Positions 1 through 5,005 of a stretch of 5,005 nucleotides of DNA are shown one piece after another. The DNA is from Verrucomicrobiota bacterium (lineage in GTDB: Bacteria > Verrucomicrobiota > Kiritimatiellia > JAAZAB01): assembly GCA_018896395.1 (NCBI GenBank), contig JAHIMN010000147.1, positions 1 through 5,005 on the forward strand, written 5' to 3'. Below the pieces are notes generated by a model that searched no databases, was not told the origin of the DNA, and saw only the letters and a program-made list of their open reading frames with translations. Position numbers and translations under genes: made by a program. Within the stretch, counting starts at the first letter, position 1. Each line of letters opens with the position of its first letter.

Positions 1-255
1 GACCAGAATGAACACGATCGTTTGCAGGTAGGTGAGATTGGCATGGAAGATGCCGGCGGGTTCCAGCAAAAACCGGGATATCAGCCAGACCACCGCCGAG
101 GCGCAGGTCATCACGAAGGTGATCGCGGCGCACATGCCCAGTGCCGTCGGCAGATTCTTGGAAACTCCCAAAAAGGGGCAGATCCCCAAGAAGCGGGTCA
201 GCACGAAATTATTGACCAGCACCGCGCCGAGAATGAGCAGAATGTATTTTTCCAT
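1..255 (-). CDS. rnfA: Electron transport complex subunit RnfA, N-terminal part (runs off the left edge)
   Basis: RnfA is an integral membrane subunit of the Rnf complex, which passes electrons from reduced ferredoxin to NAD+ while pumping Na+ or H+. The 85 visible codons begin MEKYILLILGAVLVNNFVL and continue with FLGICPFLGVSK at residues 22-33, the family hallmark. Cys26 sits where RnfA supplies a ligand to the membrane iron-sulfur centre. Hydrophobic stretches lie at about 4-25 and 38-64, with a third starting near 76. The loop at about 64-75 looks a few residues longer than in E. coli RsxA. The family is about 190 residues, so more than half lies outside the window. The start is supported by GGAG at 261-264, five bases from the ATG. 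No rnfE or other rnf gene lies upstream, so rnfA appears to be first in its transcription unit, as in rnfABCDGE orders. The paralogue NqrE is less likely given the GICPF sequence. Confidence 0.93.
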   Translation of the reverse strand, partial: MEKYILLILGAVLVNNFVLTRFLGICPFLGVSKNLPTALGMCAAITFVMTCASAVVWLISRFLLEPAGIFHANLTYLQTIVFILV

Positions 256-292
256 ACCAACTCCAAAATTATTTTTACCACGGACCTGCCCG

Positions 293-390
293 CCCGCCCG
301 CAACGCTGTCGCGTAGCGACTACGGGCAGGCAGTGCTATCCGCCCGCAGCACTTCGCGCAACGATGTGGGCAGGCAGCGTTGCAGGCGGG
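293..390. repeat. GC-rich nested palindromic repeat
   Basis: The outer arms 293-308 and 375-390 are inverted repeats matching at 15 of 16 positions. Nested inside are a perfect hairpin GTCGC-gta-GCGAC (308-320) and a second with arms GTGCT (333-337) and AGCAC (348-352). The string GGGCAGGCAG occurs twice in direct orientation, at 324-333 and 368-377. The block is much richer in GC than the A+T-rich DNA to its right, and it separates the two pieces ACCACGGA (277-284) and CACGGAT (405-411) of what may once have been one repeat. This resembles multi-hairpin REP/BIME-type intergenic repeats; family identity is not established. Confidence 0.6.
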
Positions 391-411
391 TGAACAGGGA
401 TTTACACGGAT

Positions 412-530
412 ACTACCAAACTTACCAAAGATCAAAATAAAAAAATGCGTTTATTTTGCAGATCCCGATACGCCTTGCGGTGAGCTTTACTTTGCCATCC
501 ATTTTACTTGCGATCATTTTCTGCAACTAC
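412..530. other. A+T-rich intergenic stretch, nothing recognisable
   Basis: I see no gene, RNA or convincing promoter here. It includes a run of seven A (440-446 region) that reads as a T-run on the minus strand, which could contribute to an rnfA promoter or leader, but no pair of core promoter boxes with good spacing is evident on that strand. Confidence 0.4.
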
Positions 531-532
531 AC

Positions 533-633
533 ACCACGGATTACACGGATAGCACGGATGAAGACGAAGCCATATAAATGATTAAGAAAACATGCTTTTT
601 CCCTCTATCAGTGTTATCCGTGATATCCGTGGT
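533..633. repeat. Inverted pair of CACGGAT arrays with 9-bp period
   Basis: On the plus strand CACGGAT occurs three times with an exact 9-base period (535-541, 544-550, 553-559). The reverse complement ATCCGTG occurs at 616-622 and 625-631, again 9 apart, with a partial third unit (GTG) at 611-613. The two arrays form an inverted repeat in which 533-555 matches the complement of 611-633 at 20 of 23 positions, enclosing about 55 bases of A+T-rich DNA. Short CACGGAT-type arrays like this recur between genes in many environmental genomes, from general recollection, not from a search. They could fold into a long imperfect hairpin in RNA or serve as binding sites for a repeat-recognising protein. 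Confidence 0.75.
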
Positions 634-700
634 AAAAATGTCTTTGGATATGTTGCCTGGGTAGCTGCCATTTTCTTTGAAGCCGTTTGGGCTTGTTGTG

Positions 701-719
701 ATTTGAAAATATTTCAAAT
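701..719. promoter_or_regulatory. Perfect 19-bp palindrome ahead of the esterase-like fragment, possible operator
   Basis: ATTTGAAA (701-708) and TTTCAAAT (712-719) are exact inverted copies around a 3-base centre, ending nine bases before the ATG at 729. The symmetry and position suit a dimeric repressor or activator site left from the control region of the esterase-like gene. It is A+T-rich, so a simple hairpin or chance is possible. The upstream TTGGGC and TATTTC boxes 17 bases apart are too weak to call a promoter. Confidence 0.35.
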
Positions 720-728
720 GAGCAAGTC

Positions 729-899
729 ATGCCGTTTGTTGATCTGCCTCTGGCAAAATTAAAACGTTACCGGGGCCGGAACCCGAAGCCGACCGATTTT
801 GAGCGCTACTGTCGGAGGGGAATAATAGAAACGCCGCACCGGATGTATTGCTTCCGGCGCGGCGTTTGTTGGAGGCTTATTTCCTGGCTTTGGCGCTGA
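729..899 (+). pseudogene. N-terminal remnant resembling acetylxylan esterase / cephalosporin-C deacetylase (AXE1 family)
   Basis: The reading frame from ATG 729 begins MPFVDLPLAKLKRYRGR, then NPKPTDFERYC. This follows the typical N-terminus of AXE1-family esterases, for example the DLPLEELKKYR...DFDEFW pattern of the Thermotoga enzyme, which deacetylate xylan and xylo-oligosaccharides. Similarity stops after about residue 28, where the conserved Trp after DFxxY is Cys. The frame then runs through the ppdK terminator hairpin into the 3' end of ppdK on the opposite strand and stops at 897-899, after 56 residues. The family is roughly 320 residues, and the alpha/beta-hydrolase core with its Ser-Asp-His triad is absent. 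No convincing ribosome site precedes the ATG. I infer a decayed gene start whose remainder was lost by deletion or rearrangement; chance resemblance of a short stretch cannot be excluded. Confidence 0.5.
829..867 (-). terminator. Rho-independent terminator of ppdK
   Basis: A 15-bp stem with a single A-C mismatch (829-843 with 853-867) closes a 9-base loop. It begins nine bases beyond the ppdK stop codon. On the minus strand the stem ends in TTT and continues CTATTATT, a moderately U-rich tail. The plus-strand side has no T-run, so the hairpin acts mainly on leftward transcription. Confidence 0.82.
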
Positions 900-3636
900 G
901 GGCTGACTGGGCCGCCGCCAGCCGCGCAATCGGCACCCGGAACGGACTGCAACTCACATAGTTCAGCCCGGTCTTAAAGCAGAACTTGACCGAGGCCGGG
1001 TCGCCGCCCTGTTCGCCGCAGATGCCGATCTTGAGATCCTTGCGCGTCTTGCGCCCTTTTTGGACCGCCATTTCGATCAATTGCCCGATGCCTTCCTGGT
1101 CAATGGTCTGGAAAGGATCGGCCGGCAGGATTTTTTTCTCCAGGTATTCGTTCATAAACCCGCCGATGTCGTCGCGGCTGAACCCGAAGCCCATCTGGGT
1201 CAGGTCATTCGTGCCGAACGAGAAGAACTCGGCTTCTTCGGCCATCTTGTCGGCCGTGAGGCATGCGCGCGGAATTTCAATCATCGTGCCGTAGGCGTGC
1301 GGGATGTTTTTAATTTTCATCTTGGCAAGCACTTCGGCATAGACCTTCAGACAGAGCGTCTTCTGGTCACGCAGTTCGCGCACGTCACAGGTCACCGGCA
1401 CCATGATTTCCGGCTTGCACTTTTTGCCGGCCTTGATGAGTTCCGCCGCGGCCTCGAAGATGGCGCGCACTTGCATTTCAGTAACTTCCGGGTAGGTGAT
1501 CCCCAGCCGCACCCCGCGGTGCCCCATCATCGGGTTGGACTCGTGCAACTGCTCGCCGCGCTTCTGGATTTCCTCCACCGTGATGCCGAGGCTCGCCGCC
1601 AGGTCGCGCTGTTTATCCTCGCTCTGCGGCACGAACTCGTGCAGGGGCGGATCGAGCAGGCGGATGGTGACCGGCAGGCCTTCCATCGCTTCCAGCGTGC
1701 CCTTGATCGAGGCCTTCACGAACGGGAACAACTCGGCTAACGCTTTCCGGCGCTCGTCGGCCGTCTTGCTCAGAATCATCTTGCGCAGGAGGAAGAGCGG
1801 CTGATCACTGCCCTTGCCGTAGAACATGTGCTCGGTGCGGAAGAGCCCGATGCCTTCGGCCCCGAAAGCGCGCGCGATCCTGGCGTCGGAGGGTGTGTCC
1901 GCGTTGGCGCGCACGCCCATTGTCCGGAACTTGTCCACGATCTGCATGAAGTGTTGGAAGCGCGGATTTTCCGAGGCATCAATCATCGAAAGCGCTCCGG
2001 CATAGACATAGCCCCGGGTCCCGTTCAGCGTGGCCCAATCGCCTTCCTTGAACGTCTGGCCGGCGACGGTCACGGTCCTGGCTTCCGCGTTAACGTGCAA
2101 AGCCGCGGCGCCGACGATACAACACTTGCCCCAGCCGCGCGCCACGAGCGCCGCGTGGCTGGTCATACCGCCGCGTGCCGTCAAAATGCCCACCGCGGCC
2201 TGCATGCCTTCAACGTCTTCCGGATTCGTTTCCTCGCGCAGGAGGATGACTTTCTTCCCGGCCTTGGCCCATTCCACGGCGGCCGAGGCCGTCAACACGA
2301 GCTGACCCACGGCCCCGCCCGGGCCGGCCGGCAGGCCCTTGGCCAGCACCTTGGTGGTTTTTTCCGCGGCGGGACTGACGATCGGGTGCAGGAGCTCGTC
2401 CAACTGGGCGGGCGCAACCCGCATGACGGCTTCCGATGCGGAGATTAATTTTTCGGCTACCATATCCATGGCCATATTCAAGGCCGCCGTGCCCGTGCGT
2501 TTGCCCACGCGGCATTGCAACATGTAGAGCGTGCCGGCCTGGATCGTGAACTCGATGTCCTGCATGTCGCGGTAATGCTTCTCGAGTTTTTTCTGAATGC
2601 CGTCGAGCTCGCGGTATAGCGCCGGCATGGCTTTTTCAAGCGAGTCCAGGTGTACGTTCTGCTCGTTCTTGGTGGCTTCGTTCAGCGGGCTGGGTGTGCG
2701 GGTGCCGGCCACGACATCTTCGCCCTGGGCATTAACCAGCCATTCGCCATAAAATTTATGTTCGCCGGTGGCGGGGTTGCGGCTGAAGGCTACGCCGGTG
2801 GCCGAGGTGTTACCCATATTGCCAAAGACCATCGTCTGGACGTTGACCGCCGTGCCCCACTCGTCGGGAATGCCCTCAATCCGCCGATATGAGATCGCGC
2901 GCTTGCCGTTCCAGCTCTTGAACACGGCGCCAATGCCGCCCCATAACTGCGCATAAGGATCATCCGGGAACGGCTGGCCAAGCACCTGCTGGACGCGTTT
3001 CTTGAATTCTTCGACCAGGACCCTGAGATCGTCGGCGGTCAGGTCCGTGTCGGCCTTGTAGCCTTTCTGTTGCTTAACCGTATTGAGCATTTTGTCCAAC
3101 TGCTTGCGGATGCCCTTGCCTTCGGCCGGTTCAAGGCCTTCGGACTTTTCCATGACGACGTCGGAATACATCATGATCAGCCGCCGATAGGCGTCATAAA
3201 CAAACCGCTCGTTTTGCGTTTTGGCAATCAAGCCGGGGAGGGTGCGCGAGCAGAGCCCCACGTTGAGTACCGTTTCCATCATGCCGGGCATGGATTTGCG
3301 CGCGCCGGAGCGACAGGAGACCAGCAGGGGGTTCTGTGGATCGCCGAACTTCATGCCCATCAGCGTTTCCGTTTTGGCCAGGGCCGATTCGACTTCCTTC
3401 TTAAGACCGGCAGGGAATTTGGATTTGTTCTTGAAGAAATCCACACAGCATTCGGTGCTGATGGCAAAGCCGGCGGGCACCGGCAAACCCAGCAGGCACA
3501 TCTCCGCCAAGTTGGCGCCCTTGCCGCCCAGTAGATTCTTCATGCTGGCGTTGCCTTCGGTGTTCTTCCGTCCGGGTCCGAACAAATACACGTATTTCTT
3601 GTTCTTGACGTTTTTCGCGGGCTTCCTGGCTGGCAT
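877..3636 (-). CDS. ppdK: Pyruvate, phosphate dikinase
   Basis: This cytoplasmic enzyme interconverts pyruvate + ATP + phosphate and PEP + AMP + PPi, serving in PPi-dependent glycolysis or in gluconeogenesis. The 919-residue protein is full length, slightly longer than the usual 870-900. The N-terminal ATP-grasp domain (about 15-390) starts with KYVYLFGPG and GGKGANLAEM (37-46). The central phosphohistidine domain (about 425-545) carries GGMTSHAALVARG, with catalytic His494 and Thr492 at the position phosphorylated by the plant-type regulatory protein. The C-terminal pyruvate/PEP-binding barrel (about 560-915) has Arg600, Arg659, Glu787, Asn810, Asp811 and Cys873, matching the Clostridium symbiosum active-site set. 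AGGAG at 3646-3650 lies nine bases before the ATG. The gene stands alone, with repeats upstream and a terminator just downstream. A TATACA box at 3681-3686 is a weak -10 candidate without a good -35. PEP synthase is excluded by the CGEQGGDP ending and overall match. Confidence 0.97.
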   Translation of the reverse strand: MPARKPAKNVKNKKYVYLFGPGRKNTEGNASMKNLLGGKGANLAEMCLLGLPVPAGFAISTECCVDFFKNKSKFPAGLKKEVESALAKTETLMGMKFGDPQNPLLVSCRSGARKSMPGMMETVLNVGLCSRTLPGLIAKTQNERFVYDAYRRLIMMYSDVVMEKSEGLEPAEGKGIRKQLDKMLNTVKQQKGYKADTDLTADDLRVLVEEFKKRVQQVLGQPFPDDPYAQLWGGIGAVFKSWNGKRAISYRRIEGIPDEWGTAVNVQTMVFGNMGNTSATGVAFSRNPATGEHKFYGEWLVNAQGEDVVAGTRTPSPLNEATKNEQNVHLDSLEKAMPALYRELDGIQKKLEKHYRDMQDIEFTIQAGTLYMLQCRVGKRTGTAALNMAMDMVAEKLISASEAVMRVAPAQLDELLHPIVSPAAEKTTKVLAKGLPAGPGGAVGQLVLTASAAVEWAKAGKKVILLREETNPEDVEGMQAAVGILTARGGMTSHAALVARGWGKCCIVGAAALHVNAEARTVTVAGQTFKEGDWATLNGTRGYVYAGALSMIDASENPRFQHFMQIVDKFRTMGVRANADTPSDARIARAFGAEGIGLFRTEHMFYGKGSDQPLFLLRKMILSKTADERRKALAELFPFVKASIKGTLEAMEGLPVTIRLLDPPLHEFVPQSEDKQRDLAASLGITVEEIQKRGEQLHESNPMMGHRGVRLGITYPEVTEMQVRAIFEAAAELIKAGKKCKPEIMVPVTCDVRELRDQKTLCLKVYAEVLAKMKIKNIPHAYGTMIEIPRACLTADKMAEEAEFFSFGTNDLTQMGFGFSRDDIGGFMNEYLEKKILPADPFQTIDQEGIGQLIEMAVQKGRKTRKDLKIGICGEQGGDPASVKFCFKTGLNYVSCSPFRVPIARLAAAQSALSAKARK

Positions 3637-3700
3637 GGTTGGATGCTCCTTGGTTGGTTGCGGTTAGCCGATTGAATTTATGTATAGGAATTGCAATGTT

Positions 3701-3755
3701 TGTAGGAGGGGCGCTACGCGCCGCGACCGTCGCCGCACATAGTGCGCCTCCCACA
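3701..3755. repeat. 55-bp cloverleaf-like palindromic repeat
   Basis: The outer arms TGTAGGAGG (3701-3709) and CCTCCCACA (3747-3755) pair at 8 of 9 positions. Between them are three small hairpins: GGCGC-tac-GCGCC (3710-3722), GCGAC-c-GTCGC (3723-3733) and one around GCACATAGTGC (3735-3745). The layout resembles a cloverleaf but lacks tRNA consensus bases. It lies about 65 bases upstream of the ppdK start and bounds the room available for its promoter. It looks like a mobile or expanding REP-like intergenic repeat; function unknown. Confidence 0.6.
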
Positions 3756-3847
3756 TGAAATAGCCGCCCTGAAGTATGCGCTTCGCTTAACTTCAGCGTG
3801 GATTCTTCCGGCGGCCACGGGCTCACGCCCGCAGCTACATGAAATAG
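3753..3847. repeat. Multi-hairpin intergenic repeat flanked by 11-bp direct repeats
   Basis: ACATGAAATAG occurs at 3753-3763 and again at 3837-3847. Between the copies are GCCGCC (3763-3768) pairing with GGCGGC (3810-3815), CTGAAGT (3769-3775) pairing with ACTTCAG (3790-3796), CGTGG (3797-3801) pairing with CCACG (3815-3819) as an alternative fold, and CGGGC-tcac-GCCCG (3818-3831). The first direct-repeat copy overlaps the right end of the preceding element. The direct repeats could be a target duplication, or part of a unit designed to occur in tandem. Confidence 0.55.
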
Positions 3848-3937
3848 TTACCCAAGACCTAATTAGGGCAGTGCAGGATGTGCTCCGGCTACACAAAGCG
3901 GGGAAGATTAGCAAGTCGCGTTCGACTGTCAATGATG

Positions 3938-3982
3938 AAAAAAGGCCAGTGTCCCGAATCTCCAGGAGATCAGGACACCGGC
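3938..3982 (-). terminator. Rho-independent terminator of the pseudopilin gene
   Basis: The arms 3945-3954 and 3973-3982 pair with one A-C mismatch, and an inner perfect hairpin ATCTC-cag-GAGAT (3958-3970) stacks on top. On the minus strand the stem is followed directly by six T (complement of 3938-3943). It starts 37 bases past the pseudopilin stop codon, so pseudopilin transcription should end before ppdK. Confidence 0.88.
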
Positions 3983-4019
3983 GAAGATTATTTGCACGCT
4001 GATAGGCGTAGGCAACGGC

Positions 4020-4676
4020 TTAATACATCAGAATAGCGGCCCCGCCGCCGAAAGCGTTCGTAACTATGGCGTTAGTAACATAAGTTCCGCCGCCAGTCAC
4101 ATTGGTTGTATCCACCCACATGCCTTGGCCGGCCACTTTCACTATGTTGCCGCCCTGCGGAATCAATCCTTGGCGATGGTTGCCGCCCCAGTTGGTGGTG
4201 TTGGCGGCAACGTCGGCTATGCTGTTCACACCGTTCATGTCACAGATAACGACTTTGTCACCGTCGGCGGAGGAGCGGCCCTTGAAATAATTGTAACAAC
4301 TGTTGGAGACGGTTACTTCACCCAGCGTGCCGGCAGGCTTAATGCCGTAATCCCCGGCGGCGGTGGGGCAAATAAACATTTCCGGCGTAATCCCGCCTTC
4401 TGCGGTCAAATATCCCGAAGTTTGGGTTATTGGTCCGGCCAGACTACCAGGGGGGAAATTCGGGCGGAAGGAGTCGGCCGGATTCAGGCCCCAGGCCGAA
4501 ATGGTCTTCCAGAGGCCGTTCTGGTTGGAGAGGCAGTTCACGCGGCGGGCCTTTTCCCGCACGGCGCCCAGGTTTGGCAGGAGCAAACCGGCCAGAATGG
4601 CGATAATAGCGATAACCACCAGCAGTTCCACCAGGGTGAACGCACGTTTCGAAATCCGCCGCCAGATGCATTTCAT
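4020..4676 (-). CDS. Type II secretion / type IV pilin-like pseudopilin (prepilin-type N-terminal methylation protein)
   Basis: The 218-residue protein has a short basic leader (residues 1-12, with K2, R6, R7, K10, R11) and then FTLVELLVVIAIIAILAGLL, the class III prepilin signal and hydrophobic helix. Prepilin peptidase would cut between Ala12 and Phe13, leaving Glu17 at mature position 5. Ala rather than Gly at -1 is a tolerated variant. The helix spans about 14-34 and the rest is predicted to lie outside the membrane, with Cys48, Cys103, Cys127 and Cys145. The segment GGNHRQG...GGNIVKVAGQGMWVDT (164-190) recalls the GGNVLFVDGHVxWV ending common in the many paralogous pseudopilins of planctomycete and lentisphaeral bacteria, but the DGH core is changed. 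AGGAGG at 4685-4690 lies eight bases before the ATG, fixing the start. No secretion or pilus genes adjoin it, so its machine and role are unknown; surface display or assembly of a pilus-like fibre is inferred. Confidence 0.9.
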   Translation of the reverse strand: MKCIWRRISKRAFTLVELLVVIAIIAILAGLLLPNLGAVREKARRVNCLSNQNGLWKTISAWGLNPADSFRPNFPPGSLAGPITQTSGYLTAEGGITPEMFICPTAAGDYGIKPAGTLGEVTVSNSCYNYFKGRSSADGDKVVICDMNGVNSIADVAANTTNWGGNHRQGLIPQGGNIVKVAGQGMWVDTTNVTGGGTYVTNAIVTNAFGGGAAILMY

Positions 4677-4744
4677 GATGTCTTCCTCCTCGAGGGTCGG
4701 TTTAGATCGCCAACGTTTTCAGTATTTTAATTCAGTGCTTCTCA

Positions 4745-4768
4745 TACAATAATCAACCGTTTATTGTA
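4745..4768. promoter_or_regulatory. Perfect inverted repeat within the pseudopilin promoter, possible operator
   Basis: TACAATAA (4745-4752) and TTATTGTA (4761-4768) are exact inverted copies separated by eight bases. The repeat fills the spacer between the -35 and -10 boxes and covers the -10. A dimeric regulator bound here would block polymerase, or remodel the spacer as MerR-type activators do. Because it sits upstream of the transcription start it would not form an RNA hairpin in the leader. Confidence 0.5.
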
Positions 4769-4774
4769 AGTCAA
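4746..4774 (-). promoter_or_regulatory. Sigma-70-type promoter of the pseudopilin gene
   Basis: On the minus strand TTGACT (4769-4774) and TATTGT (4746-4751) are separated by exactly 17 bases, close to the -35 and -10 consensus. Transcription should start near 4739, giving a leader of about 60 bases before the ATG at 4676. The surrounding DNA is A+T-rich, as expected for a promoter. No other minus-strand gene reads in from nearby. Confidence 0.7.
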
Positions 4775-4814
4775 CAGGTATTTTTACTATTTATGCGTAA
4801 CGCGGAAGGTTGTC

Positions 4815-4900
4815 GGGTTCACGGTTCAGCGGTTCAACGGTTGCCAGGCTCTGTCAGAACGCTTCCTCCGTTGCCAAGGCTCTTATGGCGGACAAGTTGC
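4815..4900. repeat. GGTTCA short tandem array and adjoining imperfect repeats
   Basis: GGTTCA occurs at 4816-4821, 4823-4828 and 4831-4836, with a degenerate fourth unit (GGTTG) at 4839-4843, a 7-8 base period. It runs directly into GTTGCCAGGCTCT (4840-4852), repeated with one extra A at 4870-4883. The second copy forms an imperfect hairpin with TGGCGGA (4886-4892). No protein-like frame is seen. This appears to be another intergenic repeat family, different from those at 271-639 and 3701-3847. Confidence 0.5.
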
Positions 4901-5005
4901 CCAGGCGAGTTGGAGTATGACCGCAAGTCGTACGAGACGCCTGCCTGCGCCGTCCCCGGTACGGCCGACAGAAATAACGCATGGCAGTGCCTTCGTTGCT
5001 GCAAC
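4901..5005. other. Right-edge stretch, no supportable gene
   Basis: Short open frames reach the edge on both strands: a minus-strand frame open from 5005 to a TAA at 4883-4885 (40 residues) and a plus-strand frame from ATG 4917 (29 residues). Neither resembles a known family, and the minus frame ends inside the repeat region. A small hairpin GCCGT-(7 nt)-ACGGC lies at 4949-4965. The C-terminal end of a gene on the minus strand is possible but unproven. Confidence 0.25.

Larger units (their letters stand above)
271..639. repeat. 369-bp segment with perfect 14-bp terminal inverted repeats, no coding content
   Basis: The segment starts with ATTTTTACCACGGA (271-284) and ends with its exact reverse complement TCCGTGGTAAAAAT (626-639). 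Inside are a GC-rich nested palindrome (293-390), a lone CACGGAT (405-411) and an inverted pair of CACGGAT arrays (533-559 and 611-633). No open frame in it resembles a protein. It could be one MITE-like element, or two copies of a CACGGAT-type intergenic repeat in opposite orientation, the first interrupted by the palindrome. I see no clear target-site duplication. The left end lies only six bases upstream of the rnfA ribosome site, so it forms most of the rnfA leader region. The sequence match is certain; treating it as a single element is inference. Confidence 0.55.

Noticed and set aside
22..393. Plus-strand open frames over rnfA and the repeats
   Set aside because: They are antisense to rnfA, and the remainder translates palindromic repeat DNA.
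533..633. CRISPR array
   Set aside because: The repeat unit is only 7 bases with 2-base spacers and occurs in both orientations, unlike CRISPR repeats and spacers.
1060..2448. Long plus-strand open frames opposite ppdK (1060-1740, 1828-2448)
   Set aside because: They lie wholly antisense to a certain gene, have low-complexity His/Arg/Gly-rich translations typical of reversed GC-rich codons, and show no family resemblance.
3701..3755. Possible tRNA because of the cloverleaf-like fold
   Set aside because: It is too short, with no TTC loop consensus, no recognisable anticodon arm and no conserved D-loop bases.
3714..3932. Minus-strand 72-codon frame through the repeat region upstream of ppdK
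   Set aside because: It mostly translates the hairpin repeats, has no good ribosome site and resembles no protein.
3927..3932. Perfect -35 hexamer TTGACA on the minus strand
   Set aside because: The best partner at 16-17 bases (TAATCT or AATCTT) is poor, and the site is nearly 300 bases from ppdK behind two repeat elements.
4125..4752. Plus-strand open frames opposite the pseudopilin gene
   Set aside because: The minus-strand pseudopilin has a strong ribosome site, prepilin signal and terminator; the plus frames have none of these.
4917..5005. Plus-strand frame from ATG 4917 open to the right edge
   Set aside because: Only 29 codons are visible, with a poorly spaced purine stretch and no recognisable sequence.

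Overview
The window is bacterial, with three genes on the minus strand separated by unusually repeat-rich intergenic DNA. From left to right it holds the N-terminal part of rnfA (running off the left edge), a complete pyruvate, phosphate dikinase gene (ppdK), and a complete type II secretion/type IV pilin-like pseudopilin gene. A short plus-strand remnant resembling the start of an acetylxylan esterase lies between rnfA and ppdK. The clean gene boundaries, purine-rich ribosome sites and rho-independent terminators mark it as bacterial. Three things suggest, but do not prove, an uncultured anaerobe of the PVC group (Kiritimatiellota, Lentisphaerota or Verrucomicrobiota type): a pseudopilin of a kind abundant there, several families of structured intergenic repeats, and the pairing of Rnf with PPDK.

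Layout. 1-255: rnfA, 85 codons, membrane subunit of the ion-pumping Rnf complex. 256-876: no intact gene. This stretch holds a 369-bp segment (271-639) bounded by perfect 14-bp inverted repeats and containing arrays of the heptamer CACGGAT and a GC-rich nested palindrome, then a 19-bp palindrome, the esterase-like fragment and the ppdK terminator. 877-3636: ppdK, with all catalytic residues present. 3637-4019: two abutting hairpin-rich repeat elements (3701-3755 and 3753-3847), then the pseudopilin terminator. 4020-4676: pseudopilin. 4677-5005: a good sigma-70-type promoter with a perfect inverted repeat between and overlapping its core boxes, followed by another repeat-rich stretch to the right edge.

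The genes do not form one operon: ppdK and the pseudopilin gene each end in their own terminator, and large gaps separate all three. PPDK interconverts pyruvate and PEP using AMP/PPi, and Rnf couples ferredoxin oxidation to NAD+ reduction and ion pumping. Both fit an energy-limited fermentative or anaerobic metabolism, but their proximity is not evidence of joint function. No complete novel system is visible. The most unusual content is the non-coding repeat mosaic and the way it forms the leader of rnfA.
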